DNA from: Agrobacterium genomosp. 13 str. CFBP 6927
Lineage (GTDB): Bacteria > Pseudomonadota > Alphaproteobacteria > Rhizobiales > Rhizobiaceae
NCBI GenBank assembly: GCA_900012615.1
Contig: LT009756.1
Location: 844,927-894,085 of the forward strand
DNA length: 49,159 bases
Direction: 5' to 3'
Shown here: positions 27,505 to 35,414 of the stretch, one piece after another
How the letters are laid out: every line of letters begins with the position of its first letter
Position numbering within the stretch: position 1 is the first letter of the stretch
The notes under the pieces: generated by a model
Told to the model about the DNA's origin: nothing
The model's input: the letters and a program-made list of their open reading frames with translations, nothing else
The model's database searches: none
Program-made: the position numbers and the translations under genes

Positions 27505-30078
27505 ATGAACGAGACAGTCAGACACGCCCATTCACAAGATCCGGTTTCCATTCCAGTCGAAGGCATGACCTGCGCCTCCTGCGTGCGGCGCGTGGAAACG
27601 GCGGCGGCCAAGGTGCCCGGTGTGCTATCCAGCTCCGTGAACTTCGCCACGAAGAAGCTCACCATCGAACCCGCCGACGGGTTTTCGGCCAGGGTGCTGG
27701 GCGCCGCCATCAAGAAAGTCGGTTACGACATCGCCCCGGAGCGGCAGGAATTCGTAGCGGAAGGTTTGCACGGCGAGGCGAATGCGGAACGGCTGAAAGC
27801 CGTTCTGGAGGCGGTCGCCACCATCGTTGCCGTCAAGGTCGATGCTGCCTCGGCGAAAGTTGCCGTGGAAATGATCGGCGGCCGGCGCGAACGCGATGCG
27901 CTTGTTGAAACGGCAAGGCTTGCCGGCTTTACGCTGAAGACGCCGAGGGCGCACGATCATTCGGCCCATCACGGGCAGCATGGACATCATCAGGGTCAGG
28001 CTCATGAGGCAGCCGGCGCAACCGGTGGCCACGACCATATGCAGCATGCGGGCGAAGAGGGGGCGCTGAAGCGCGACCTGACGATTGCCGCGATCCTGAC
28101 CGCGCCGCTTTTCGTGCTGGAAATGGGTGGTCATCTCTATGAGCCGATGCATCACTGGCTGATGGGCATCATCGAGACGCAGAACCTCTATTACATCTAT
28201 TTCGCACTGGCGACGGCGGTGATCTTCGGACCGGGCCAGCGTTTTCTCAAGACCGGTTTTCCGGCGCTCCTGCGCGGTGCGCCGGAAATGAACTCGCTGG
28301 TGGCGCTGGGCGTCACCGCCGCCTACCTCTATTCGGTCGTCGTCACCTTCGCGCCGGATCTGCTGCCGGAAGAGGCGCAGTTCGTTTATTACGAGGCGGC
28401 CACCGTCATCGTGACGCTGATCCTGACCGGGCGGCTTCTGGAGGCCCGTGCCAGCGGCCGCACCGGGGACGCCATCCGCAAGCTGATGAGCCTGCAGGCA
28501 AAGACTGCCCGGGTGGAGCGCGATGGTACCACCATCGATATTTCTCCTGAGGACCTGATGGCCGGCGATATCGTCGTCATCCGTCCCGGCGAAAGGCTGG
28601 CGGTGGATGGCGAGGTTGTCGAGGGCTCGTCCTATGTCGATGAGTCGATGATATCGGGCGAACCCGTGCCGGTGGAAAAGACGGTCGGCGCAACGGTTGT
28701 CGGCGGCACCATCAACAGGACAGGCGCCTTCAAGTTCAAGGCGACCAAGGTGGGCGCCGACACCATGCTGTCGCAGATCATCCGCATGGTGGAGGAGGCG
28801 CAAGGGTCCAAGCTGCCGATCCAGCTGCTGGTGGACCGCGTCACCGGGCTCTTCGTGCCCGTTGTCATAGCAATCGCTGTCCTGACCTTCATCGTCTGGG
28901 CGATCTTCGGTCCCGAGCCTGCCTATACTTTCGCGCTGGTCAATGCCGTGGCGGTGCTCATCATTGCGTGCCCCTGCGCCATGGGTCTCGCCACGCCGAC
29001 ATCCATCATGGTCGGCACCGGCCGGGCGGCGGAGCTGGGCGTGCTGTTCCGCAAGGGACAGGCTCTGCAGGAGCTGCGTTCGGCGCAGATCGTCGTGGTC
29101 GACAAGACCGGCACTGTCACCAAGGGCCGTCCGGAACTGACCGATCTGGTGGTTGCGGAAGGCTTCGCCGATAACGAGGTGCTGACGCTCGTCGCTGCCG
29201 TTGAGGGCCGCTCGGAACATCCGATTGCCGAAGCCATCGTCCGGGCTGCCGAAGAAAAGAAGGTTGCGACCCCTGCAGGACTCGAACCTGCGACTGTCGA
29301 AAACTTCGAAAGCGTGACGGGTTATGGCATCGCCGCCACCGTCAATGGCCGTAAGGTCGAAGTCGGCGCAGATCGTTACATGGCCAAACTTGGCCATTCC
29401 GTGGATATCTTCGCTGAGGCCGCCGCAAGGCTGGGCGATGAAGGCAAGACGCCGCTTTATGCCGCGATCGACGGCAGGCTGGCGGCCGCGATTGCGGTTG
29501 CCGATCCGCTGAAACCCTCGAGTGTGACTGCCATCAGGGCGTTGCAGGCGATGGGCATCGAAGTGGCGATGGTGACGGGCGACAATGAACGCACGGCGAA
29601 TGCAATCGCCCGACAGGTCGGCATTTCCCGCGTGGTGGCCGAAGTGCTGCCCGAGGGCAAGGTGAAGGCGATCCACGAGATGCGCGCAGGCGGCAAGGTG
29701 CTGGCCTTCGTCGGCGACGGCATCAATGACGCGCCTGCGCTGGCCGAGGCCGATATCGGCATCGCCGTCGGCACGGGCACGGATGTCGCCATCGAAAGCG
29801 CCGATGTGGTGCTGGTCGGCGGCGATCTTCTGGGCGCAGTCAACGCCATCGAAATGAGCCGCGCGACCATCCGCAACATCAAGGAAAACCTGTTCTGGGC
29901 TTTCGGCTATAATGCGGCGCTGATACCGGTCGCGGCGGGCGTGCTTTATCCCGCCTTCGGCATCACGCTGTCGCCGATGATCGGCGCGGGCGCCATGGCG
30001 CTGTCCAGCGTCTTCGTTCTTGCCAATGCGCTGCGGTTGAAACGGGCGAAGGTGGCCCATCGGGAGGTGATGTCATGA
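27505..30078 (+). CDS. copA: Copper-exporting P1B-type ATPase
   Basis: An 857-residue inner-membrane pump that exports Cu(I) from the cytoplasm using ATP. The first metal-binding domain has GMTCASC (20-26). A second domain of the same fold (about 88-146) lacks the CxxC motif. A His-rich linker (about 150-181) follows. Core motifs: SGEP (384-387), metal-site CPC (489-491), phosphorylated Asp533 in DKTGT, SEHP (570-573), and GDGIND (737-742). The late MALSS segment (831-835) matches the Cu-ATPase membrane site. It is first in a copper operon behind a MerR-type promoter. The rhizobial relative is called ActP. Confidence 0.96.
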   Translation: MNETVRHAHSQDPVSIPVEGMTCASCVRRVETAAAKVPGVLSSSVNFATKKLTIEPADGFSARVLGAAIKKVGYDIAPERQEFVAEGLHGEANAERLKAVLEAVATIVAVKVDAASAKVAVEMIGGRRERDALVETARLAGFTLKTPRAHDHSAHHGQHGHHQGQAHEAAGATGGHDHMQHAGEEGALKRDLTIAAILTAPLFVLEMGGHLYEPMHHWLMGIIETQNLYYIYFALATAVIFGPGQRFLKTGFPALLRGAPEMNSLVALGVTAAYLYSVVVTFAPDLLPEEAQFVYYEAATVIVTLILTGRLLEARASGRTGDAIRKLMSLQAKTARVERDGTTIDISPEDLMAGDIVVIRPGERLAVDGEVVEGSSYVDESMISGEPVPVEKTVGATVVGGTINRTGAFKFKATKVGADTMLSQIIRMVEEAQGSKLPIQLLVDRVTGLFVPVVIAIAVLTFIVWAIFGPEPAYTFALVNAVAVLIIACPCAMGLATPTSIMVGTGRAAELGVLFRKGQALQELRSAQIVVVDKTGTVTKGRPELTDLVVAEGFADNEVLTLVAAVEGRSEHPIAEAIVRAAEEKKVATPAGLEPATVENFESVTGYGIAATVNGRKVEVGADRYMAKLGHSVDIFAEAAARLGDEGKTPLYAAIDGRLAAAIAVADPLKPSSVTAIRALQAMGIEVAMVTGDNERTANAIARQVGISRVVAEVLPEGKVKAIHEMRAGGKVLAFVGDGINDAPALAEADIGIAVGTGTDVAIESADVVLVGGDLLGAVNAIEMSRATIRNIKENLFWAFGYNAALIPVAAGVLYPAFGITLSPMIGAGAMALSSVFVLANALRLKRAKVAHREVMS

Positions 30079-30497
30079 ATATCGGCCAGGCATCGGAAGC
30101 ATCGGGCGTTTCCGCCAAGATGATCCGTTATTACGAGCAGATCGGTCTCATCACGCCGGCCGCCCGCACCGGCAATAATTACCGGGTCTATGGCGAACAG
30201 GACGTGCACAATCTGCGCTTCATCAAGCGGGCGCGCACGCTCGGTTTTTCGCTCGAAGAAACCGAGACGCTGCTGAAACTCTGGCAGGACAAGACCCGCG
30301 AGAGTTCGGCGGTCAAGGAAATCGCGCTCGTCCATATCGCCGATCTCGAACAGAAGATCGCCGAGATGAAGAGCATGGTGAAGACGCTCTCCCATCTCGC
30401 CCATTGCTGCGGCGGCGACCACCGGCCCGACTGCCCCATCCTCGACGATCTCGCGGGCACTGAGAAGGCCGACGCCCGGCCTGCGAGAACCCACTGA
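30075..30497 (+). CDS. cueR: Cu(I)-responsive MerR-family regulator
   Basis: A 140-residue MerR-family activator (CueR; HmrR in rhizobia). The N-terminal winged HTH contains [13 protein letters not shown], then a dimerisation helix. Copper ligands align with E. coli CueR: Cys112 and Cys120 in [10 protein letters not shown], with Cys111 beside them. It overlaps copA by 4 nt (ATGA), so the sensor is made together with the pump and should activate the promoter at 27452-27482. The tail after residue 128 is short and polar. Confidence 0.95.
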   Translation: MNIGQASEASGVSAKMIRYYEQIGLITPAARTGNNYRVYGEQDVHNLRFIKRARTLGFSLEETETLLKLWQDKTRESSAVKEIALVHIADLEQKIAEMKSMVKTLSHLAHCCGGDHRPDCPILDDLAGTEKADARPARTH

Positions 30498-30550
30498 GCT
30501 TTAATGACAGCCGGTGCGAGAACATCGCGACCGGCGATAAGGAGACAACC

Positions 30551-30751
30551 ATGAGTGCGACCACCTTCCTCATTCCTGACATGACCTGCGGCCATTGCGA
30601 AAAGACGCTGCGCGGCGCTCTCACGGAGGCGCTTCCCGGCGCGTCCGTCAGCATCGACCTCGATGCCCACAAACTGACGGTTACGGGCGACGCCGCAACT
30701 GCGGAAGCGGCGATCCGCGACGCCGGTTATTCGCCGGAACGGGCGGGCTGA
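30551..30751 (+). CDS. copZ: Copper chaperone CopZ-like protein
   Basis: A 66-residue single heavy-metal-associated domain. The Cu(I)-binding motif is MTCGHC (residues 11-16), and the rest follows the ferredoxin-like fold of Atx1/CopZ, ending IRDAGYSPE. It probably carries Cu(I) to CopA or CueR in the cytoplasm. The ribosome-binding site is AAGGAG. It lies 53 bp after cueR on the same strand and is likely the third gene of the copper operon. Confidence 0.93.
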   Translation: MSATTFLIPDMTCGHCEKTLRGALTEALPGASVSIDLDAHKLTVTGDAATAEAAIRDAGYSPERAG

Positions 30752-30772
30752 AGCATCTCGTTGCTGGAATGA

Positions 30773-30812
30773 ACAGGAAAGATGTGCTACTGAGTAGCAT
30801 CATCTTTCCTGT
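30773..30812. promoter_or_regulatory. 40-nt near-perfect palindrome between copZ and parDE
   Basis: ACAGGAAAGATG (30773-30784), TGCTAC (30785-30790), TGA, GTAGCA (30794-30799), one unpaired T (30800), CATCTTTCCTGT (30801-30812). The 18-bp arms pair fully apart from the bulge. It ends 15 bp before the parD start, the usual place of an antitoxin operator; as RNA it could also act as a hairpin after copZ, though no T run follows. Confidence 0.7.
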
Positions 30813-30827
30813 CGAGGGAGTGCCATC

Positions 30828-31097
30828 ATGTCCGTCAAGGCGTCAGTTTCCATCTCGGACCAACAGGACAGTTTCGCCCGAAGGCTGGTGGAGGAAGGGC
30901 GTTACGCCAGCCTCAGTGCCGTCGTGCAGCGTGGACTGGAACTGCTTCGGCAGGAAACGGAACTGAAGGACGCCGAACTTGCCGCGCTTCGTGATTTGCT
31001 GGTTGAGCGAGGGCAGGGCGACTTCGTCTCCGTGGAAGACGGCAAGGAAAGAACGGCGGCGATGATCGCAGCCAAGAAGGCCGGCCATGGCCTTTAA
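30828..31097 (+). CDS. parD: ParD-like type II antitoxin
   Basis: An 89-residue ParD/CC2985-family antitoxin. The N-terminal ribbon-helix-helix (VSISDQQDSFARRLVEEGRY, then SLSAVVQRGLELL) binds operator DNA; the C-terminal tail (DLLVERG and beyond) wraps the toxin. The strong ribosome-binding site is GAGGGAG. It overlaps the toxin gene by 11 bp, giving antitoxin-first coupled translation. The large palindrome directly upstream is its likely binding site. Confidence 0.92.
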   Translation: MSVKASVSISDQQDSFARRLVEEGRYASLSAVVQRGLELLRQETELKDAELAALRDLLVERGQGDFVSVEDGKERTAAMIAAKKAGHGL

Positions 31098-31452
31098 GAT
31101 CCTGCGTTCAACGCAGACGGATCAGGACCTCGGCCTCATTCTCGATCATCTTATCCAGTCCTATCTCGACCTCGGCGATGCCTTGCCAGCGGCTTTCACA
31201 CGCGCCGCGCGACGTGTGGGATCGATTGAAGCGGATATGGAAGCGCTTCACAAAGCACCTTTTCAGGGGACATTATTGCCGGAAATATTTCCCGACCTTC
31301 GCCGGGTAACAAAAAATAAGGCTGTCTTTTATTTCGATGTCGATGAGGCAGAAAAGACCGTGCGCATCCTCGCCGTCTTCTTCGGCGGACAGGACCATCA
31401 GCGCCATATGTTAAAGCGCCTCTCGTCAGGCCCGGCCGCCGCCGCCAGTTAG
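31087..31452 (+). CDS. parE: ParE/RelE-family toxin
   Basis: A 121-residue toxin of the ParE/RelE superfamily. The family pattern is visible: an N-terminal strand FKILRSTQTDQDL, a helical hairpin, then FPDLRRVTKNKAVFYFDVDEAEKTVRILAVFFGGQDHQRHML, where the hydrophobic strands and the final basic/His-rich stretch form the toxin core. ParE members poison DNA gyrase; RelE members cut mRNA; sequence alone does not decide. The stop codon overlaps the convergent acidic gene by 4 bp. Confidence 0.9.
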   Translation: MAFKILRSTQTDQDLGLILDHLIQSYLDLGDALPAAFTRAARRVGSIEADMEALHKAPFQGTLLPEIFPDLRRVTKNKAVFYFDVDEAEKTVRILAVFFGGQDHQRHMLKRLSSGPAAAAS

Positions 31453-31697
31453 ACCTCGTCGAAAGCCCCGCCTTCCCGCGAAGGATTGCGGTCGATTACC
31501 CGTTCCTCGGCATCGTCGGGCAGGGCTTCGTCGCTTTCCTGATAGGGATCGTCCTCGCTCTCGGCCTCTTCCTCCTCGATTTCCTGTTCGATCGATTGCG
31601 GAATTTCTCCCCTGGCCGGAAGGGCGTCGATGTCGAGATCGAGCAGGTCCTCGTCCATGGCGTCTTCGTTGCGGGGCATGATTTTCTCGCGGTCCAT
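31449..31697 (-). CDS. Small highly acidic protein, function unknown
   Basis: An 82-residue protein with about a third Asp/Glu, including an EIEEEEAESEDD stretch; no membrane segment and no recognised domain. The ATG at 31697 has AAAGGA 7 nt upstream, which supports a real gene; a longer frame to 31967 lacks such a site and overlaps the SoxR-type promoter of the opposite strand. Its stop overlaps the parE stop convergently. Such acidic proteins could be nucleic-acid mimics, but that is only a thought. Confidence 0.62.
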   Translation of the reverse strand: MDREKIMPRNEDAMDEDLLDLDIDALPARGEIPQSIEQEIEEEEAESEDDPYQESDEALPDDAEERVIDRNPSREGGAFDEV

Positions 31698-31798
31698 GAC
31701 GGTGTCCTTTCTGTCGGCCATTGAGCAAACGGCCGGGGACGCGGAGAGTTCCTGAGTAAGGTCATTTCGTTCAATCGCTATTGCGTGAAAAAGGCGTC

Positions 31799-31829
31799 TT
31801 GACCTCAACAGTGCTTGAGGTTCTAGTTT
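31799..31829 (+). promoter_or_regulatory. SoxR-type promoter of the MFS transporter gene
   Basis: -35 TTGACC (31799-31804), a 19-bp spacer, -10 TAGTTT (31824-31829). The dyad ACCTCAA-N6-TTGAGGT spans 31802-31821. The geometry is identical to the site upstream of the VOC gene. The predicted leader is about 30 nt, ending in AAAGGA before the TTG start. Confidence 0.8.
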
Positions 31830-31865
31830 GCCCGCCGTACCCGAAAAAATGGAAAGGATACGGTT

Positions 31866-33263
31866 TTGACGAGTATGGAAATGACGGAGAAAAACGGCTG
31901 GAGCGAATTGTTGAGCGGGGCGAACCTCTCGCTTCTGACCGTCATTTCCTCCGGTATCGGCCTGCATGCCTTCAATCAGTTTGCGGTGGTGACGGCCTTG
32001 CCGGTCGCCGTGCGTGAAATTGGCGGCGCTGCCTTTTACAGCTGGGCCTATAGCCTTTATTTCGTCGGTTCCGTGGCGGGCGGTGTCACCGCCGTTCTGT
32101 TTCGCGAGCGATTTGGCGCGCGCGCCGTCCTCCTCCTGTGCTGCCTGATCTTTTCCATCGGCTCGGTCATGTCGGCGCTCGCCGACAGCTTTTTATGGGT
32201 CGTCATCGGCCGGGCATTGCAGGGGCTTGCCGATGGTCTGATCGTGGCGGTGTGCTACAGCCTCATACCCGCCGGTTTCCGTTCCGCCCTGCTGCCCAAG
32301 GTCTTCGCCATCGAGGCGGCCATCTGGGCGGTTGCGTCCTTTATCGGGCCGCTGACCGGTGGTTTTGCCACCGAGCACGTGTCATGGCGCGCCACCTTCC
32401 TTTTGTCAGCGCCACTGATCGCGCTGTTGCTGGCTTATACGAACTCGGCCGTATCCGCCGAGAGGCCGGTGGTAGCGACGCGCAAACCGCTGGTGCCCTT
32501 GTCCCTTTGCCTTGTTGGCGCCCTCGCTTTTTCGGCGCCTTCCGCCTTTGAGGATGCGAGCCTGCGCGTCATCGCCCTGCTGGCCGGGGCAGCGCTGTTA
32601 TGGGCGGCGCTGAAGGCGGGCACCCGCCCTTCCACCGCTCTTTTCCCGAAGGATTCCTTCCGGCTGAAGACGGTGCTCGGCAGTGGTTTCTGGGTGCTGT
32701 TCCTGATGTCCTATGCCCATGCGCTGGGCAGCGTCTATCTGGCTTACGTCGCCATCAATCTCTGGCAATACGAACCGACTTTCGCCGGCTTCATCGTCGT
32801 GACCATGCCGCTTGCCTGGAGCTTGGTGGCCATGCTCATCGGCAGCCTGCGTTCCGACCGCCTGCGGGAAATTTGCCTGCATTACGGTCCTTACCAGATG
32901 GTACCGGGATGCGCCCTGCTTGGATTGGGGCTTTCGACGGGGAACTGGGCGGAAATGCTGGCCGGGCAAATCCTCATCGGTTCGGCCTTCGGCATGTCAT
33001 GGGCAGGCATCAGCCAGGCGGCCATGGAGGCGGCACCTGAAGAGGAGCGCAAGATGACGGGCGCGCTTCTGCCCACGGTCGCGACACTCGGAGCCGCGGC
33101 CGGAGCGGGCGCAAGCGGCACGGTGGCGGCCGCAACCGATCTGGTCACGCAGATCGATCTCGCCGATGTGACAATGCCGATGGTTTATCTTTATGGGCTG
33201 GGCGTTCTCGTTTCGCTGCTGGCGATCCTGACCACGCGCGGTCTGCGAAGCGCGGAGCGTTAA
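31866..33263 (+). CDS. MFS transporter, probable SoxR-controlled efflux pump
   Basis: A 465-residue polytopic protein with about 14 membrane segments. MFS features include a loop 2-3 region with FRERFGARAVLLL, GRALQGLADGLIVAV in helix 4, and a PLTGGFATEHVSWRATF segment typical of drug:H+ antiporters. The start is TTG at 31866, with AAGGA 7 nt upstream; ATG codons at 31875 and 31881 are in frame but too far from it. The SoxR-type promoter suggests export of a redox-cycling compound. It could also be a loner within the drug-efflux group; the substrate is unknown. Confidence 0.88.
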   Translation: MTSMEMTEKNGWSELLSGANLSLLTVISSGIGLHAFNQFAVVTALPVAVREIGGAAFYSWAYSLYFVGSVAGGVTAVLFRERFGARAVLLLCCLIFSIGSVMSALADSFLWVVIGRALQGLADGLIVAVCYSLIPAGFRSALLPKVFAIEAAIWAVASFIGPLTGGFATEHVSWRATFLLSAPLIALLLAYTNSAVSAERPVVATRKPLVPLSLCLVGALAFSAPSAFEDASLRVIALLAGAALLWAALKAGTRPSTALFPKDSFRLKTVLGSGFWVLFLMSYAHALGSVYLAYVAINLWQYEPTFAGFIVVTMPLAWSLVAMLIGSLRSDRLREICLHYGPYQMVPGCALLGLGLSTGNWAEMLAGQILIGSAFGMSWAGISQAAMEAAPEEERKMTGALLPTVATLGAAAGAGASGTVAAATDLVTQIDLADVTMPMVYLYGLGVLVSLLAILTTRGLRSAER

Positions 33264-33286
33264 ATCTCCGCCACGTGGCGCGCGGC

Positions 33287-33460
33287 TTACGACTGGGTGG
33301 CGGCGATGGTGATCGCCGCCAGATAGACGACGAAGGACATGATCGCGATTGCGCCGATAATGATGATGATGCCCTTGCCGGCACGTTTTTTCTCGGCCTT
33401 GTTTTCATTGGCCTCGGTCGGAAACAGGATGGGATCGCTGGTATCGCGGATTTTGGTCAT
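33287..33460 (-). CDS. Small single-helix membrane protein
   Basis: A 57-residue protein: a charged N-terminal half (ANENKAEKKRAGKG) and one strongly hydrophobic helix (about residues 29-53, beginning GIIIIIGAIAIM). The ATG at 33460 has AAAGGAG upstream. It follows the GH32 gene on the same strand across about 70 bp holding a perfect 10-bp hairpin. The function is unknown. Confidence 0.68.
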   Translation of the reverse strand: MTKIRDTSDPILFPTEANENKAEKKRAGKGIIIIIGAIAIMSFVVYLAAITIAATQS

Positions 33461-33485
33461 GCCGGTTCTCCTTTCGGCGGATGTA

Positions 33486-33515
33486 TCGGGCGGTTTCGAT
33501 CTATCAACCGCCCGA
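33486..33515. other. Perfect stem-loop between GH32 and small membrane gene
   Basis: TCGGGCGGTT (33486-33495) pairs with AACCGCCCGA (33506-33515) around a 10-nt loop. It begins 17 bp past the GH32 stop codon. No T run follows on either strand, so it may protect mRNA ends or attenuate rather than terminate. Confidence 0.5.
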
Positions 33516-33531
33516 TCCGCCAAAAGGTTCC

Positions 33532-35247
33532 TCAGGGTTTCAGCGCCCAGCTGGTGGCATGCACCACCGCGCCGGGGGCGGCCTTCAGCAGTGCCGAGCG
33601 AACCGGTTCGAAACCCTCAATGCGCTTGGTGCCCACATATCGGCCGCGATTGGCGAAGACTTCGATGGAGCCGTAATCGAGAAAGATGCGGATGCGCGAG
33701 GCTCTTGCGCCCCTGGCGATGTAATGCGGCGAAGGACCTTCCCGCCCGTCTTCGTGGCGGATCCACAGGCCCGTTTCATCGGAAACGACGCCCAGCCTGA
33801 CCGCCGGATGATCGAGCACCAGTTCGAAGGGCGTGCCGGGCGAGGCAAGCTCGAACAATATTTCCACTGCCCCGTTGATGAAGGTAACGCGTTCGCCGGC
33901 GGCAAGCCGCGTGCGGTCGAGAATATGGCTGCGCAGGCTTTCCGCCGCACCGATGGGCGGGGTCAGAAGCTCGCCGTTTGCATAGTGAATCCGGCGCGGC
34001 AGCGTCATGGAGGTGGGGAAATCGATCTCCGGATTGGCATCCGCCCAATTGGCCAGCCAGCCGATGCCGATGATGCTGTCGCCATCCAGAAAGGCCTGGA
34101 AGGCGTAATTGTCGGTGCCGAAATCCAGTTCCTGCCCGGATTCCTTGGTGAAGACCTTGCCGTCGAACCAGCCGACATCGGCCATGGTCAGGTTCCTGCG
34201 GCCGGTTTCCGGGTCCTCCGAATGCATCAGCCCATAGACCAGCACCCAGCGGGTGGAGCGGGCATTGGCGGGTCCATCGAGCGGCAGCAGGCATGGGCAT
34301 TCGATGGCCGTGGTTTTATAACGCGTTTCCACCCACAGCTTGCCCACATAGGTCCAGCCCGATGCGGCGGTGGGGTCCAGCGTCTCGTAAAGCAGGATCA
34401 CACCGCCGCCATCGCTCTGGCTGCCGAGCACCATTTTCCACAGGCCGTCGGGGCCGCGAAAGACGTAAGGATCGCGGAAATCCGGCGTCAGCCCCTGTCC
34501 GTCCGGGCGGTGGCCGAGAATGACCTCGGCCTGTCCGGCCATGATGAGATCGGAGGAGGTGGCAGTGAGCTGTATCTGCTGTTCGGGAATGCGGTCCTGC
34601 ACCTGCTCGGTGAAGAAGACGCGGATGCCCGTGCCTTCCACCAGCGGAATGGTGGAGCCGGAATAGGCGCCGCCGCGCTTGTCGGGCCGCGTCGTCAGAT
34701 CCTCTGAGGGAAAGAGGAAAATCGGCAGGTGCCGCCAGCGCAGATAATCCGACGAGACGGCATGGCCCCAATGCATGGTGTTCCAGCGCAGCCCGTGGGA
34801 ATAATGCTGATAAAACAGATGCGGCCGCCCCTCGAAACGACCGAAACCGTTCGGGTCGTTCATCCAGCCGAAGGGCGGGCGGAAGTGATAGCTGCCGGGA
34901 AGCTCCGGTGCGGCATTATCAGGCTTGGTATGGACGACGGTAATGCCGGTTTCGAGCACATCCGACGCCGTGAACCAGTAGATGACGGAAACGGCTGTTG
35001 TGACCGTGTCGTAACTCAGCTCCACATGGCCGCCGCCGAAAACCTGATAGATTCGAAAACCGAACTCTTCCGTGTTGACGCTTGAAACCTCAGCGAATTT
35101 TCCATTCTGATTGGAAAAGGAGACGGCACCCGGCTCGGCATCTTTCTTCGCCTTCAGCCAGACATGGAAGGTGGCGTTGACGGGCAGATCGGTATGAATG
35201 GTGCGGATGGCGCTTTCCGGCTCGGCTGTAGCTTCAACGACGGTCAT
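33532..35247 (-). CDS. Glycoside hydrolase family 32 (beta-fructofuranosidase-like)
   Basis: A 571-residue enzyme that hydrolyses beta-fructosides such as sucrose, sucrose-phosphate or levan. GH32 landmarks: WMNDPNG with nucleophile Asp131 (128-134), FRDP with Asp259 (257-260), and the acid/base Glu316 in ECPCLL. The C-terminal beta-sandwich ends near GSIEVFANRG. About 120 residues precede WMNDPNG, far more than the roughly 30-40 of ordinary sucrases; they look like a separate beta-rich domain. There is no signal peptide, so it acts in the cytoplasm. No sugar transporter adjoins. Confidence 0.92.
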   Translation of the reverse strand: MTVVEATAEPESAIRTIHTDLPVNATFHVWLKAKKDAEPGAVSFSNQNGKFAEVSSVNTEEFGFRIYQVFGGGHVELSYDTVTTAVSVIYWFTASDVLETGITVVHTKPDNAAPELPGSYHFRPPFGWMNDPNGFGRFEGRPHLFYQHYSHGLRWNTMHWGHAVSSDYLRWRHLPIFLFPSEDLTTRPDKRGGAYSGSTIPLVEGTGIRVFFTEQVQDRIPEQQIQLTATSSDLIMAGQAEVILGHRPDGQGLTPDFRDPYVFRGPDGLWKMVLGSQSDGGGVILLYETLDPTAASGWTYVGKLWVETRYKTTAIECPCLLPLDGPANARSTRWVLVYGLMHSEDPETGRRNLTMADVGWFDGKVFTKESGQELDFGTDNYAFQAFLDGDSIIGIGWLANWADANPEIDFPTSMTLPRRIHYANGELLTPPIGAAESLRSHILDRTRLAAGERVTFINGAVEILFELASPGTPFELVLDHPAVRLGVVSDETGLWIRHEDGREGPSPHYIARGARASRIRIFLDYGSIEVFANRGRYVGTKRIEGFEPVRSALLKAAPGAVVHATSWALKP

Positions 35248-35414
35248 TGCTTTTCCTTTCCTTCGGCATTCTGCGGGTCAAGCATAGGAACGATGATGGC
35301 GCGGGAAAGTTCATTGCGCAAAATTGAATGAAGCGATGGAGGAGTGCGGCATTTATCGCTCGCATCCGTCGCCTTCCGGCCCCATATAGGGGCAAAGCAG
35401 GGAGTTTATCCGTG

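Noticed and set aside
27625..30060. An 811-codon open frame antisense to copA
   Set aside because: Low-complexity Arg/Gly/His-rich product from high third-position GC of copA; the plus-strand ATPase motifs are intact.
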